Position numbers and translations under genes: made by a program
Shown: one piece after another, positions 42,667 to 50,568 of the stretch
Layout: each line of letters starts with the position of its first letter
Numbering within the stretch: position 1 is the stretch's first letter
Assembly: GCA_937959115.1 (NCBI GenBank)
Contig: CALGAW010000049.1
Span: 1-64,000, forward strand
DNA length: 64,000 bases
Reading direction: 5' to 3'
Origin: an uncultured Saprospiraceae bacterium
GTDB lineage: Bacteria; Bacteroidota; Bacteroidia; Chitinophagales; Saprospiraceae
The notes under the pieces: generated by a model
The model's input: only the letters and a program-made list of their open reading frames with translations
Database searches by the model: none
Told to the model about the DNA's origin: nothing

Positions 42667-43224
42667 CTACCTTTTCCACTTAATACCACATCCAGCACTT
42701 GGAATTTGCTTCTCTGCAACTTTTCCATTACTCAATACAGCATCAAGCGCAGCACGTAAGTCATTACCAGTCAACGGATTTTGGTTGCCAGGGCGTGAAC
42801 TGTCTAACTGGCCACGGTAAGCAAGTTTCTGATTGCCATCAAACAAATAGATGTCTGGTGTACAGGCAGCATTGTACGCTTTTGCTACTTCCTGTGATTC
42901 ATCATATAGGTATGGGAACGGGTAGCCAGCCTCTTTCGCATGTTTTGTCATCAGCTCAGGGCGGTCTTGTGGGTAGTTTATCACATCATTACTACTGATT
43001 GCAATCCAAGAAACCCCTTTATCAGCATACTCGTTTGCTAGCTCAACTAATAGATCATTGACATAGATAACATAAGGACAATGATTGCATAAGAACATAA
43101 TGATCGTTGCCTTATCTGAAGCCAATTCTTCAAGGGATAGGTTTTTGCCAGAAACGGTATCAGGCAAGGTAAATGCTGGAGCTTTTGTCCCTAGTGGGAT
43201 CATATTTGATTCAGTAAGAGCCAT
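42667..43224 (-). CDS. Thioredoxin-fold redoxin (AhpC/TSA-like) protein
   Basis: A 185-residue cytosolic thioredoxin-fold protein with the redox motif FLCNHCPYV (Cys46, Cys49) in place of the peroxiredoxin single Cys, a preceding APAFTLPDTVSGK region and a cis-Pro in ACTPDIYLFDG. The CxxCP pattern marks the 'thioredoxin family protein' group near AhpC/TSA that is widespread in Bacteroidota. It probably acts as a thiol peroxidase or reductase. It ends the minus-strand unit 45500-42667, 26 bases after the peptidase gene, and converges on the polyprenyl synthase. Confidence 0.88.
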   Translation of the reverse strand: MALTESNMIPLGTKAPAFTLPDTVSGKNLSLEELASDKATIIMFLCNHCPYVIYVNDLLVELANEYADKGVSWIAISSNDVINYPQDRPELMTKHAKEAGYPFPYLYDESQEVAKAYNAACTPDIYLFDGNQKLAYRGQLDSSRPGNQNPLTGNDLRAALDAVLSNGKVAEKQIPSAGCGIKWKR

Positions 43225-43250
43225 GATTTTATCTTTTAAATTTTAACGTA

Positions 43251-44054
43251 TTATAAGCAATCGGGATTAATTCCCAACACATAATTTTCAATTATATTGA
43301 TGGATGCAGCGGCTTCCGCGCCTTTAAAACCACCAATCGTTTTGTTGGTAAAGGTTGTTTTATACAAGTGGGTAAACTGTTTTGAGGTTGGGAGATAGGA
43401 CCAGTGCCACTTTTCTTCCTCATATCCTGAATTCCTGTTTTTGCCTTTTGGAGAATATACTTGACAATACCCAAACTGGGCCGCGTTTTCTACTAGCCAA
43501 TTGTATTCTTTCAAGCCTTTACCAGATTCGAAGTAAGAGTTATTCAGGTTATTAATATCGATGTCGGTGCCCCAATGGTGGCGTGAAGTGCCTGGCATGG
43601 AGCTATATTCTAGTATTTTTAGTGCACGTTTTGCTGGATCGGGTATTGTCTTTGCTAAGTTTTGCTTATCTACTTTCCGAGTGCCTGTCCACTTAGCTTC
43701 CCAGATCTGTTTTTGGTGGTTGAAGATGCGAAGTGCGGAAACGATTTTCAGATTGACTCCTTCCTTTTTTGCTTTTGCGTGCATCATCTGAAATGCTTCA
43801 TACGCTTCTACACGCATATACATTCCTTTTTTATTGGCATACGTTGGAGCAATTTCTGTGATGTCTTTATCCTTAGACGGGACGATGTGTCCTTGCAGAT
43901 ATTCTGGAGACACGTTGACAGTAATTTTGGGTCCTTGTTCTGGAGCAGGCGTTGTTTGCTTTGTTTCTGGTTTCGTTTCGGGTGTTTTCACAGATTCTGA
44001 ATTACAACTGATCAACCAAATTCCTGATAGTAGTATTAGGTGTAGTATTCTCAT
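43251..44054 (-). CDS. VanY/M15-family D,D-carboxypeptidase lipoprotein
   Basis: A 267-residue lipoprotein (lipobox WLISC) with a Pro/Thr-rich linker and an M15B zinc peptidase domain at about 80-240. Zinc ligands: SRHHWGTDIDINN (the SxHxxGxAxD motif with Ala to Thr), and EKWHWSYLP with the last His. KIVSALRIFNHQKQIWE is the substrate-binding helix. It should cleave the terminal D-Ala of peptidoglycan stem peptides, lowering cross-linking in the periplasm. It sits between the conserved unknown gene and a redoxin, with gaps of about 25 bases. Confidence 0.9.
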   Translation of the reverse strand: MRILHLILLSGIWLISCNSESVKTPETKPETKQTTPAPEQGPKITVNVSPEYLQGHIVPSKDKDITEIAPTYANKKGMYMRVEAYEAFQMMHAKAKKEGVNLKIVSALRIFNHQKQIWEAKWTGTRKVDKQNLAKTIPDPAKRALKILEYSSMPGTSRHHWGTDIDINNLNNSYFESGKGLKEYNWLVENAAQFGYCQVYSPKGKNRNSGYEEEKWHWSYLPTSKQFTHLYKTTFTNKTIGGFKGAEAAASINIIENYVLGINPDCL

Positions 44055-44078
44055 AATGTGTTCTTTTCGCTCAATCGT

Positions 44079-45500
44079 TTAGTATTCAAATTCTAAGCGC
44101 TCACAAGGAAATCCAAACAAACATTTCTCCTTGATGAGATTAGCCACTGTAGGCGTTACTTTTTTCTCCCAATCGGGGTCGGCTGAACGTAAGGCTTTTA
44201 AAACATCTTTTGAATAAATATGAAGAATGTCCTGATTAAAACCTTCTACATCAAGTATTTGTTTGTTGTGTGTTAAGTGTTTGTATAGAAAACTAATGCC
44301 TTCTGGAATTGGCAGATTGCTACTTTTCATTAAATCTGAACTACCCTCTTGCAAAGATGGGTACACAAACAATTTGACACTTTTTGAAAATAGTTCACCG
44401 AAAGAACCAAGCAGCTTTCCACCTTGATTTTTGTAGAATTTTTCATTGATAATATTCAACAACTCGCGAACACCAATTAGGATGCCGAGTTTTTGGATTT
44501 TATAATCGCTGAGGTATTCAATTAAATTAGAATAATTTGTACAATTAGAAACGATTACAGAATAATTCAGATGGCAAAGCACTTCTACTCGATCTAGGAA
44601 GTCTTGTTCATTAATGGTACCTCCCATTCTCAGGTTGTCTAAGGTAATTTCTGGTAAAACCCAAGTCTTTTTTTCTTCAGCCTCTTCCACTTTTATAAAT
44701 TCTGCTTTTCCAGCATGCAGCATGTCAACATTAACAAGGGTTGCTGGTCTGTAGCTCCCACGTACGACGAGCACATTTTTTTTATAAAGGAACTCAGAAG
44801 CATGAACATTTTTACCTTCGGGGTTGAACATCGCGACATTGGTCAGTCCATTTTTCACCATTGCTAGGGAAACGAGCCTATTATCCACCTGATCAAAGGA
44901 CGGTCCACTTAGTCGGATTAGGTCAATCTCTACTCGGTCACGTAGGTTATCCATCAAGGAAATAAGAAGCGTTTCAAAGTCATCTCTGTAATGAAAGCAC
45001 CCATAGATTAGGTTGACGCCGAGAATACCGATTGCTTGTTGCTGTTGTCTGTTGTCTGCGTCCAGCATTTTTACATGGATCACCACATCATTTGCCTTGC
45101 CATTTGGTTCTGATTGGAACCGAAGTCCCATCCAGCCATGTCCTTTGTTTGTCCGTTGAAAGTTGATGGCGGAAACGGTGTCGGCAAAAGCGAAGAAACA
45201 GCTATCTGCTCTATCTTCTCCTAGCCGTTCTTCCATAAGCTGATACTCATGGTCAAGCATTTTATACACTCTTGACTCGCATACATATCTACCGGAGGCT
45301 TCTTGTCCATAGATCCGATCGCTGTATACTTTGTCGTAAGCAGACATTGTTTTTGCGATTGTTCCTGCCGCGGCACCTACTTGAAAAAAGTATCTGGCGA
45401 CCTCTTGTCCAGCTCCGATTTCAGCAAATGTCCCATAAATTTTAGAATCAAGGTTGATCTCAAGTGCTTTTTGCTCTGGTTCAATTACCTTTCTTATCAT
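44079..45500 (-). CDS. Conserved-looking 473-aa protein of unknown function
   Basis: A 473-residue soluble protein without signal peptide or membrane segment. I recognise no domain with confidence. Visible features: an N-terminal EINLDSKIYGTFAEIGAGQE (Gly-rich, could bind a nucleotide or cofactor), YFFQVGAAAGTIAKTMSAYD, a block VLVVRGSYRPATLVN, a second Rossmann-like half (HLNYSVIVSNCTNYSNLIEY, KLGILIGVRELLNII), and a conserved-looking C-terminus. The two-domain layout with GxGxE and GVREL suggests an enzyme. It has its own TATATTTG box and is first in a unit with the M15 peptidase and redoxin. An upstream in-frame start at 45533 is less likely. Confidence 0.7.
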   Translation of the reverse strand: MIRKVIEPEQKALEINLDSKIYGTFAEIGAGQEVARYFFQVGAAAGTIAKTMSAYDKVYSDRIYGQEASGRYVCESRVYKMLDHEYQLMEERLGEDRADSCFFAFADTVSAINFQRTNKGHGWMGLRFQSEPNGKANDVVIHVKMLDADNRQQQQAIGILGVNLIYGCFHYRDDFETLLISLMDNLRDRVEIDLIRLSGPSFDQVDNRLVSLAMVKNGLTNVAMFNPEGKNVHASEFLYKKNVLVVRGSYRPATLVNVDMLHAGKAEFIKVEEAEEKKTWVLPEITLDNLRMGGTINEQDFLDRVEVLCHLNYSVIVSNCTNYSNLIEYLSDYKIQKLGILIGVRELLNIINEKFYKNQGGKLLGSFGELFSKSVKLFVYPSLQEGSSDLMKSSNLPIPEGISFLYKHLTHNKQILDVEGFNQDILHIYSKDVLKALRSADPDWEKKVTPTVANLIKEKCLFGFPCERLEFEY

Positions 45501-45520
45501 TTGTGTTTCCGTATTTCTCG

Positions 45521-45528
45521 CAAATATA
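45521..45528 (-). promoter_or_regulatory. -7 promoter box before the 473-aa protein
   Basis: Minus-strand TATATTTG, 21 bases before the ATG at 45500. An ATTG about 15 bases further upstream is a weak -33 candidate. Confidence 0.45.
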
Positions 45529-46103
45529 AACAAATTAATAGCTCAATGCTACATTGAATGAATTAGGATTTTTCGAATAAAAGTTATTTTTTTTGATAAT
45601 TATTCAACATTTAATGCATTTTTTGTGACATTTTTACAATAAATAAATACGCCATAACTTATTAAGTTACAATTAATTATTAAATTTTTAAGTGACATTG
45701 ATTTTAAAATTACTTTAAAAAATTCTTTCACATAACAGGTGCATTGTTCTTTGAATTTACCTATACTTGTAATGTAATTGATAACAAAAATACAATTACT
45801 CAAAATAAGCAAATACTTAATTTTAGTATAAAGATCTAGGGTAGATTGATTGTAATTATAAGCTATCTCGGAGTTAATTCTGAGATAGCTTTTTTATTTA
45901 GGACTTCTGCCAAATCATTTCGGGTCTTGTGTTTCCTAAAGCATTCGAATTCATTAAAACATAAACAATTATTAGTTGTTGACTATAAAAATTAGTTTTC
46001 ATTGATGATTATACATTAATAATTAATAATTAGCTTTATTAGTTTTCATTAATTAAGCGGAATTATCTAATTTTAGCCTCCTTTGGTTAAATAACAAGAA
46101 AAT
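45529..46103. other. AT-rich intergenic region
   Basis: About 575 bases, strongly AT-rich. A 70-codon minus-strand frame (45600-45812) has poor composition and no start context, so it is not called. The one clear feature is a rho-independent terminator at 45860-45899 reading on the plus strand with no gene before it, described separately. Near pdhB (46060-46070) a TAATTTTA box is one base off the -7 consensus. Confidence 0.45.
45860..45899 (+). terminator. Rho-independent terminator of an unidentified transcript
   Basis: AAGCTATCTC (45860-45869) pairs perfectly with GAGATAGCTT (45882-45891) around a 12-base loop and is followed by TTTTTATTT. The U-tract is only on the plus strand. No plus-strand protein gene ends before it within 3 kb, so it probably ends a small RNA starting in 45.6-45.85 kb. 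Confidence 0.75.
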
Positions 46104-47081
46104 ATGCCACAAATAGAATTTAGAACAGCCCTCCGTGACGCAATGTCAGAGGAAATGCGAAAAAATGAGAACATCTTCCTTATGGGAGAAGAAGTTGCTC
46201 AATACAATGGTGCGTACAAGGTGAGTAAAGGAATGCTTACAGAGTTTGGAGAAAAACGGGTGATTGACACCCCAATCGCTGAACTTGGATTTGCAGGAAT
46301 CGGAGTTGGTGCAGCCATGAACGGCCTTAGACCAATCGTTGAATTCATGACTTGGAACTTTGCAGTGCTTGCCTTTGATCAAATAGTAAACGGAGCTGCA
46401 AAGATACTAAGCATGTCAGGCGGACAGATTACCTGTCCAATCGTTTTTCGTGGAGCATCAGGTTCTAATGGACAATTGGCTCAACAGCATTCTCAAGCTT
46501 TCGAATCTTGGATGGCCAATGTGCCAGGGCTCAAAGTGATCTCAGTTTCTGACCCTTACGATGCAAAAGGATTACTCAAATCAGCGATCATTGATGATGA
46601 TCCGATCTGTTTTATGGAATCTGAAGCCATGTATGGCGATGTTGGGGAAGTGCCAGAAGAAGAATACTTCCTCCCAATCGGAAAAGCAAAGGTTAAGCGA
46701 GAAGGTACTGATGTAACGCTTGTTTCTTTTAATAAAATGATGAAAGTCGCATTCCAAGCTGCTGACGAACTGGCTAAAGAAGGTATTTCTGCCGAGGTAA
46801 TCGATTTACGCACCATCCGACCACTTGATCATAAAACGATTGTAGAGTCCGTAAAAAAGACCAACCGCCTTGTTACTATTGACGAATCTTGGCCTTTTGG
46901 TAGCATTTCATCTGAAATCGCTTACGAAATCCAAAAATATGCTTTTGACTATCTAGATGCACCTGTTACTCGTGTGAATGGAGCGGATGCTAATATGTGT
47001 TATGCGCCAAATCTAGTAAAAGCTTATTTACCAAGCACTCAAAAAGTAGTTCAAGCTGTAAAAGCTGTCATGTATCGATAA
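46104..47081 (+). CDS. pdhB: Pyruvate dehydrogenase E1 component, beta subunit
   Basis: A 325-residue E1-beta of the heterotetrameric alpha-keto acid dehydrogenase type. Marks: FRTALRDAMSEEMRKNENIF, GEEVAQYNGAYKVSKGML, ELGFAGIGVGAAMNGLRPIVE with TDP-contacting Glu, GSNGQLAQQHSQAFESWMANV and the transketolase C domain with EVIDLRTIRPLD and DESWPFG. The MGEEVAQYxGAYKVS form points to pyruvate rather than branched-chain substrates. The E1-alpha gene is not adjacent, which is common in Bacteroidota. Confidence 0.95.
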   Translation: MPQIEFRTALRDAMSEEMRKNENIFLMGEEVAQYNGAYKVSKGMLTEFGEKRVIDTPIAELGFAGIGVGAAMNGLRPIVEFMTWNFAVLAFDQIVNGAAKILSMSGGQITCPIVFRGASGSNGQLAQQHSQAFESWMANVPGLKVISVSDPYDAKGLLKSAIIDDDPICFMESEAMYGDVGEVPEEEYFLPIGKAKVKREGTDVTLVSFNKMMKVAFQAADELAKEGISAEVIDLRTIRPLDHKTIVESVKKTNRLVTIDESWPFGSISSEIAYEIQKYAFDYLDAPVTRVNGADANMCYAPNLVKAYLPSTQKVVQAVKAVMYR

Positions 47082-47148
47082 ATTTCGAGTGATGATCTGA
47101 TTTTTTTGCCTAACCATTGCAGGATCATCAACTTTGATCAAAAACTAG

Positions 47149-47156
47149 TATTTTTG
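47149..47156 (+). promoter_or_regulatory. -7 promoter box of the potassium channel gene
   Basis: TATTTTTG matches TAnnTTTG exactly, 21 bases before the ATG at 47178. A TTTG at 47133-47136 lies only 12 bases upstream, shorter than the usual spacer. Confidence 0.45.
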
Positions 47157-47177
47157 CTTAAACAGTCAAATCAATAG

Positions 47178-48035
47178 ATGACAAATCAAACACCTAAGTT
47201 TGATCCAAGAAAGGAAAAGCTCTATGAGATAATATTTGAAGCAGACACTCCTCTAGGAAAACTGTTTGATATTGTGCTCATTATCATCATTTTGCTCAGC
47301 GTTGCTGTAGTAATGTTGGAAACTGTAGATATTATCAAGATTAAATGGAGTAACTTTTTAATTGCGGCTGAATGGGGTTTTACAATTTTTTTTACAATTG
47401 AATATGCTTTGAGATTGTGGGTATCTCGAAATCCTAAGGCATATGCTACTAGTTTCTTTGGAATTATAGATTTATTAGCCATTTTGCCAACTTATCTCAG
47501 CTTTTTTATCGTTGGTTCTCAATCTTTTCTTGTCCTTCGTGCCCTACGGCTAATTAGAGTGTTTAGGATTTTCAAATTGGCGCATTTTCTCAATGAAGGG
47601 AAGGTGATTACTTCTGCATTAGCCAATAGTAAGAATAAAATCATAGTTTTTCTCAGCTTTATACTGATCATGGTTACCGTAATGGGTGCCATCATGTTTT
47701 TTATTGAAGGGAATCAAGAAGGTACAAGCTTTACTAGTATTCCTAGGAGTATTTATTGGGCGATTGTAACGATTACGACTGTTGGATATGGTGATATCTC
47801 TCCAACTACACCAATCGGGCAATTTATTGCTGCTATTGTAATGATCATGGGTTATGCGGTAATTGCTGTGCCTACTGGTATTGTAACTTCTGAGATTACT
47901 AGAGCAGATGAAAAACAACGACACGACTTATCCACTCAAGTTTGCCATAACTGTTTTTCTGAAGGACATGATACGGATGCTGAATATTGTAAATTTTGTG
48001 GAGAAATACTAAATGCACATATAGATGATGACTAA
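47178..48035 (+). CDS. Voltage-gated-type potassium channel with C-terminal zinc ribbon
   Basis: A 285-residue six-helix ion channel. The S4 voltage sensor has Arg at three-residue spacing ([18 protein letters not shown]), the pore loop holds the selectivity filter [12 protein letters not shown], and S6 follows. After the membrane part a short acidic linker leads to a zinc ribbon, [20 protein letters not shown] (two CxxC knuckles, about residues 256-277), unusual for this family and possibly a sensory or assembly module. Its stop overlaps the GDP-fucose synthase start by 11 bases, so they are translationally coupled despite unrelated roles. Confidence 0.93.
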   Translation: MTNQTPKFDPRKEKLYEIIFEADTPLGKLFDIVLIIIILLSVAVVMLETVDIIKIKWSNFLIAAEWGFTIFFTIEYALRLWVSRNPKAYATSFFGIIDLLAILPTYLSFFIVGSQSFLVLRALRLIRVFRIFKLAHFLNEGKVITSALANSKNKIIVFLSFILIMVTVMGAIMFFIEGNQEGTSFTSIPRSIYWAIVTITTVGYGDISPTTPIGQFIAAIVMIMGYAVIAVPTGIVTSEITRADEKQRHDLSTQVCHNCFSEGHDTDAEYCKFCGEILNAHIDDD

Positions 48036-48972
48036 AGACGCTAAAATTTATATTGCCGGCCATAGAGGCATGGTTGGTTCTGCGATTATGAGAAGATTGC
48101 AGCAAGACGGATATACGAATTTCGTAACAAGTACCTCCTCCGAGCTTGATTTGCGTAATCAGGCGGCTGTTCGTTCGTTTTTCGAGCAAGAACGCCCTGC
48201 TTATGTGTTTCTTGCCGCTGCGAAAGTAGGAGGCATCCTTGCAAACAATACCTACCGTGGAGAATTCATTTATGACAACTTGATGATTGAATGCAATGTC
48301 ATACATGCCGCAAAGGAATCTGGTGTCGAAAAACTAATGTTCTTGGGTTCTTCTTGTATTTATCCAAAAATGTCGCCTCAGCCAATGCAAGAAGATTATC
48401 TATTGACTGGACTACTAGAACCCACAAACGAGCCTTATGCAATTGCGAAGATTGCAGGAATCAAGTTATGTGAAGCCTATCAGTCACAGTATGGTTGTGA
48501 TTTCATCTCCGTAATGCCTACAAACTTATATGGACCAAACGACAATTATGACAAGCAGAACTCGCATGTGTTGCCTGCCCTCCTTAGAAAATTTCACGAG
48601 GCAAAGGTAAACGGAGATCCTAACGTTATCATGTGGGGAACTGGATCACCCAAACGGGAGTTTCTACATGTCGATGATTTAGCAGATGCTTGCGTTTACT
48701 TAATGCATTCTTACAGCGAACCAGGCTTGGTGAACATTGGCACTGGCACCGATCTATCTATTTTAGAACTCGCACAGCTAATTCAGAAAATAGTTGGTTA
48801 CACGGGCACTATTGAACACGACTACAGCAAACCGGATGGCACTCCTAGAAAATTAATGAATGTCGACAAACTCAAAGGCCTGGGCTGGGAAGCTAAAATA
48901 TCCCTTGAAGAGGGCATTCGCACTGTCTATGCCGAAATGAAAAAGGAATGGGACTTAGTAATTGATAATTGA
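48025..48972 (+). CDS. fcl: GDP-L-fucose synthase
   Basis: A 315-residue SDR epimerase/reductase that converts GDP-4-keto-6-deoxy-mannose to GDP-L-fucose for surface glycans. NADP site [35 protein letters not shown], catalytic Ser in [10 protein letters not shown], Tyr and Lys in [10 protein letters not shown], and [12 protein letters not shown] are all conserved. Gmd, the preceding enzyme, is not in the window. Start may be either of two adjacent ATG codons (48025, 48028). It overlaps the channel gene upstream. The polysaccharide genes at 50.5-54.7 kb are on the other strand. Confidence 0.95.
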   Translation: MMTKDAKIYIAGHRGMVGSAIMRRLQQDGYTNFVTSTSSELDLRNQAAVRSFFEQERPAYVFLAAAKVGGILANNTYRGEFIYDNLMIECNVIHAAKESGVEKLMFLGSSCIYPKMSPQPMQEDYLLTGLLEPTNEPYAIAKIAGIKLCEAYQSQYGCDFISVMPTNLYGPNDNYDKQNSHVLPALLRKFHEAKVNGDPNVIMWGTGSPKREFLHVDDLADACVYLMHSYSEPGLVNIGTGTDLSILELAQLIQKIVGYTGTIEHDYSKPDGTPRKLMNVDKLKGLGWEAKISLEEGIRTVYAEMKKEWDLVIDN

Positions 48973-49031
48973 TTAAAATGAATGCGGAAGGTTAAAAAAT
49001 ATCAATCAAGAATTACGGTTCTACGATACGA

Positions 49032-49062
49032 TATTAATTATCAAAAGACGTATAGACTCGAA
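49032..49062 (+). repeat. Copy 2 of a dispersed intergenic repeat
   Basis: Near-copy of 35453-35487 with a 4-base deletion and three substitutions. It lies in the gap between fcl and a convergent lipoprotein gene. A shorter match, GGACTCGAAT, occurs at 39951-39960 upstream of mqo. Confidence 0.4.
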
Positions 49063-49105
49063 TCTTCACTCTCCTATTGAAAAATACGCACGGTCACTAA
49101 TCCCT

Positions 49106-49516
49106 TTAAAGTCCAGTACACTTTATCGATACCTGGTCTCCAACACCATAGCTACGTAGGGATTTGCTGTACTTGTCTCCTCCAGCGTTTTGATTTCCAA
49201 CCATGAAGTCTTGATACATGCAGGTGCCGTCTGGTTTGGTGGAAACCATCAGTACTTTTAACCAACGGTCCGTAATTCTTCCACCCTTTTTCTTATAATA
49301 GTAGTCGTCAGAAACGATCACTGCGGCTTTAAACTTTTCGTCCCAACCACGTTCGTTGAACCAATTGACCATTCGTTTTTCTAGATCTCTGTCATTCATT
49401 TTCGCCTTAGGAATTGCGGGATCAAGTTTTGAATGTGAAGAACCACTACTACTACCACTCCCACCACAAGAGAATAAAATTAAGGAAAGGGATAAGAAAA
49501 AGACTAGTATTTTCAT
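49106..49516 (-). CDS. Lipoprotein of unknown function
   Basis: A 136-residue lipoprotein with signal MKILVFFLSLSLILFSCGGS (lipobox LFSC) and a Gly/Ser-rich spacer. The mature part (about 40-136) is a small alpha-beta domain: LEKRMVNWFNERGWDEKF, AAVIVSDDYYYKKKGGRITD, WLKVLMVSTKPDGTCMYQDF and GDQVSIKCTG. The repeated aromatic 'W' positions and two Cys in the C-terminal half could form a disulphide. No family recognised. Monocistronic, convergent with fcl. Confidence 0.7.
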   Translation of the reverse strand: MKILVFFLSLSLILFSCGGSGSSSGSSHSKLDPAIPKAKMNDRDLEKRMVNWFNERGWDEKFKAAVIVSDDYYYKKKGGRITDRWLKVLMVSTKPDGTCMYQDFMVGNQNAGGDKYSKSLRSYGVGDQVSIKCTGL

Positions 49517-49680
49517 GACGAACGTATTAATTGATAATGGAAAACTTATAACTTTTTAGGCGTTTTACTTCTGCCTATGTCAAGTGCATTACGATAAAGT
49601 TATTAAAATAATTGATATTTATTTAGATATTGAACCTCAATAATTTTCAGTTAAAATTGATCGCACCAAACCACAATCAA

Positions 49681-50385
49681 TTATTTTTGTACTACTTTAA
49701 GGTAAACCTCAATGCCACCAAGACTATTCTTAAGCAATCCGCCTTCTGGCTTACTGAGGTTTGGTCGGCCTTTCCTAGAAGCGCCAAGGAGTTTCACTGT
49801 GAACTGGTCTGTCGCATAAGCATCTTGACTCCTTGGTTTTTCTGCAGTTGGGAAGGTGAGTGTAACAGTTTCCTTATCATTGATTTTCAATTCTACCTCG
49901 ACTTCACCCGCTCGAAAACAATTGACACCAACAGGGCAACGGTTATCTCGAATGGCAAGAACCTCCAATGCAGTACTAGAAGCTTCATTAGTTGCTGATT
50001 CGTTGAGTCGTAAGCCAAACTGCTCGTTAAAAGCAAACAGTTTTGGGCCGTTCAAATTGGGCGTAGCCGTTTCTCTTTTAGTTTTAGCGTCCTTAGATTC
50101 TGTGGTCGTGACTTCTTTTTCCTTTTCACTATATCCTGGCGGTGTTGTTGTTGTAGTCTCTTGCGCTTCCTTAGGAGATTTGGTGGCTACAGTCGGTGCT
50201 GTGGTTACCTCAGGCTGTTTTGAGTTTTCCTTGTTTTCAGCAGTCACATCAGGGAATTCTGATTTCTTTTCAGAGGTGGTTTTTGCATTTTCCTTGTTGT
50301 CTTTGGCTGCGGGCTTATTTGACTGGGTACAGCTGAATGCCATAAGTGTTAAACAAGTTAGGGTGTAAAGTATAAACTGTTTCAT
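49681..50385 (-). CDS. Lipoprotein with Thr/Lys-rich linker and RCPVGVNC domain
   Basis: A 234-residue lipoprotein. Signal ends at lipobox AFSC; residues 20-115 are a low-complexity linker rich in Lys, Glu, Thr and Pro; the globular end (115-234) reads FGLRLNESATNEASSTALEV and LAIRDNRCPVGVNCFRAGEV, then strands to IEVYLKVVQ. The 'DxRCPxxVxCxxAGE' core appears in many small secreted bacterial beta-sandwich proteins (usually 'DSRCPxxVxCVWAG'); here Trp is Arg. Function unknown, possibly metal or ligand binding at the cell surface. Confidence 0.72.
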   Translation of the reverse strand: MKQFILYTLTCLTLMAFSCTQSNKPAAKDNKENAKTTSEKKSEFPDVTAENKENSKQPEVTTAPTVATKSPKEAQETTTTTPPGYSEKEKEVTTTESKDAKTKRETATPNLNGPKLFAFNEQFGLRLNESATNEASSTALEVLAIRDNRCPVGVNCFRAGEVEVELKINDKETVTLTFPTAEKPRSQDAYATDQFTVKLLGASRKGRPNLSKPEGGLLKNSLGGIEVYLKVVQK

Positions 50386-50568
50386 ATCTGTTTGACTATT
50401 TTCTACAAGATAGTAACAATTTTATTAATTACCAATGGCTAATCAAGGGCATAAACAACTAATAAACAGAAAGTTAGGGAGAACCCAACAAAATGAAAAG
50501 TAGTTTTTACGAATTTGAATTTACGATATACTCCTCTTCTGATACGTCAAATAATTACCAATTCAACA

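Noticed and set aside
45600-45812. 70-codon minus-strand frame between the 473-aa gene and pdhB
   Set aside because: Very AT-rich, no start context, mixture of Cys, Asn and Ile typical of non-coding DNA, and no recognisable pattern.
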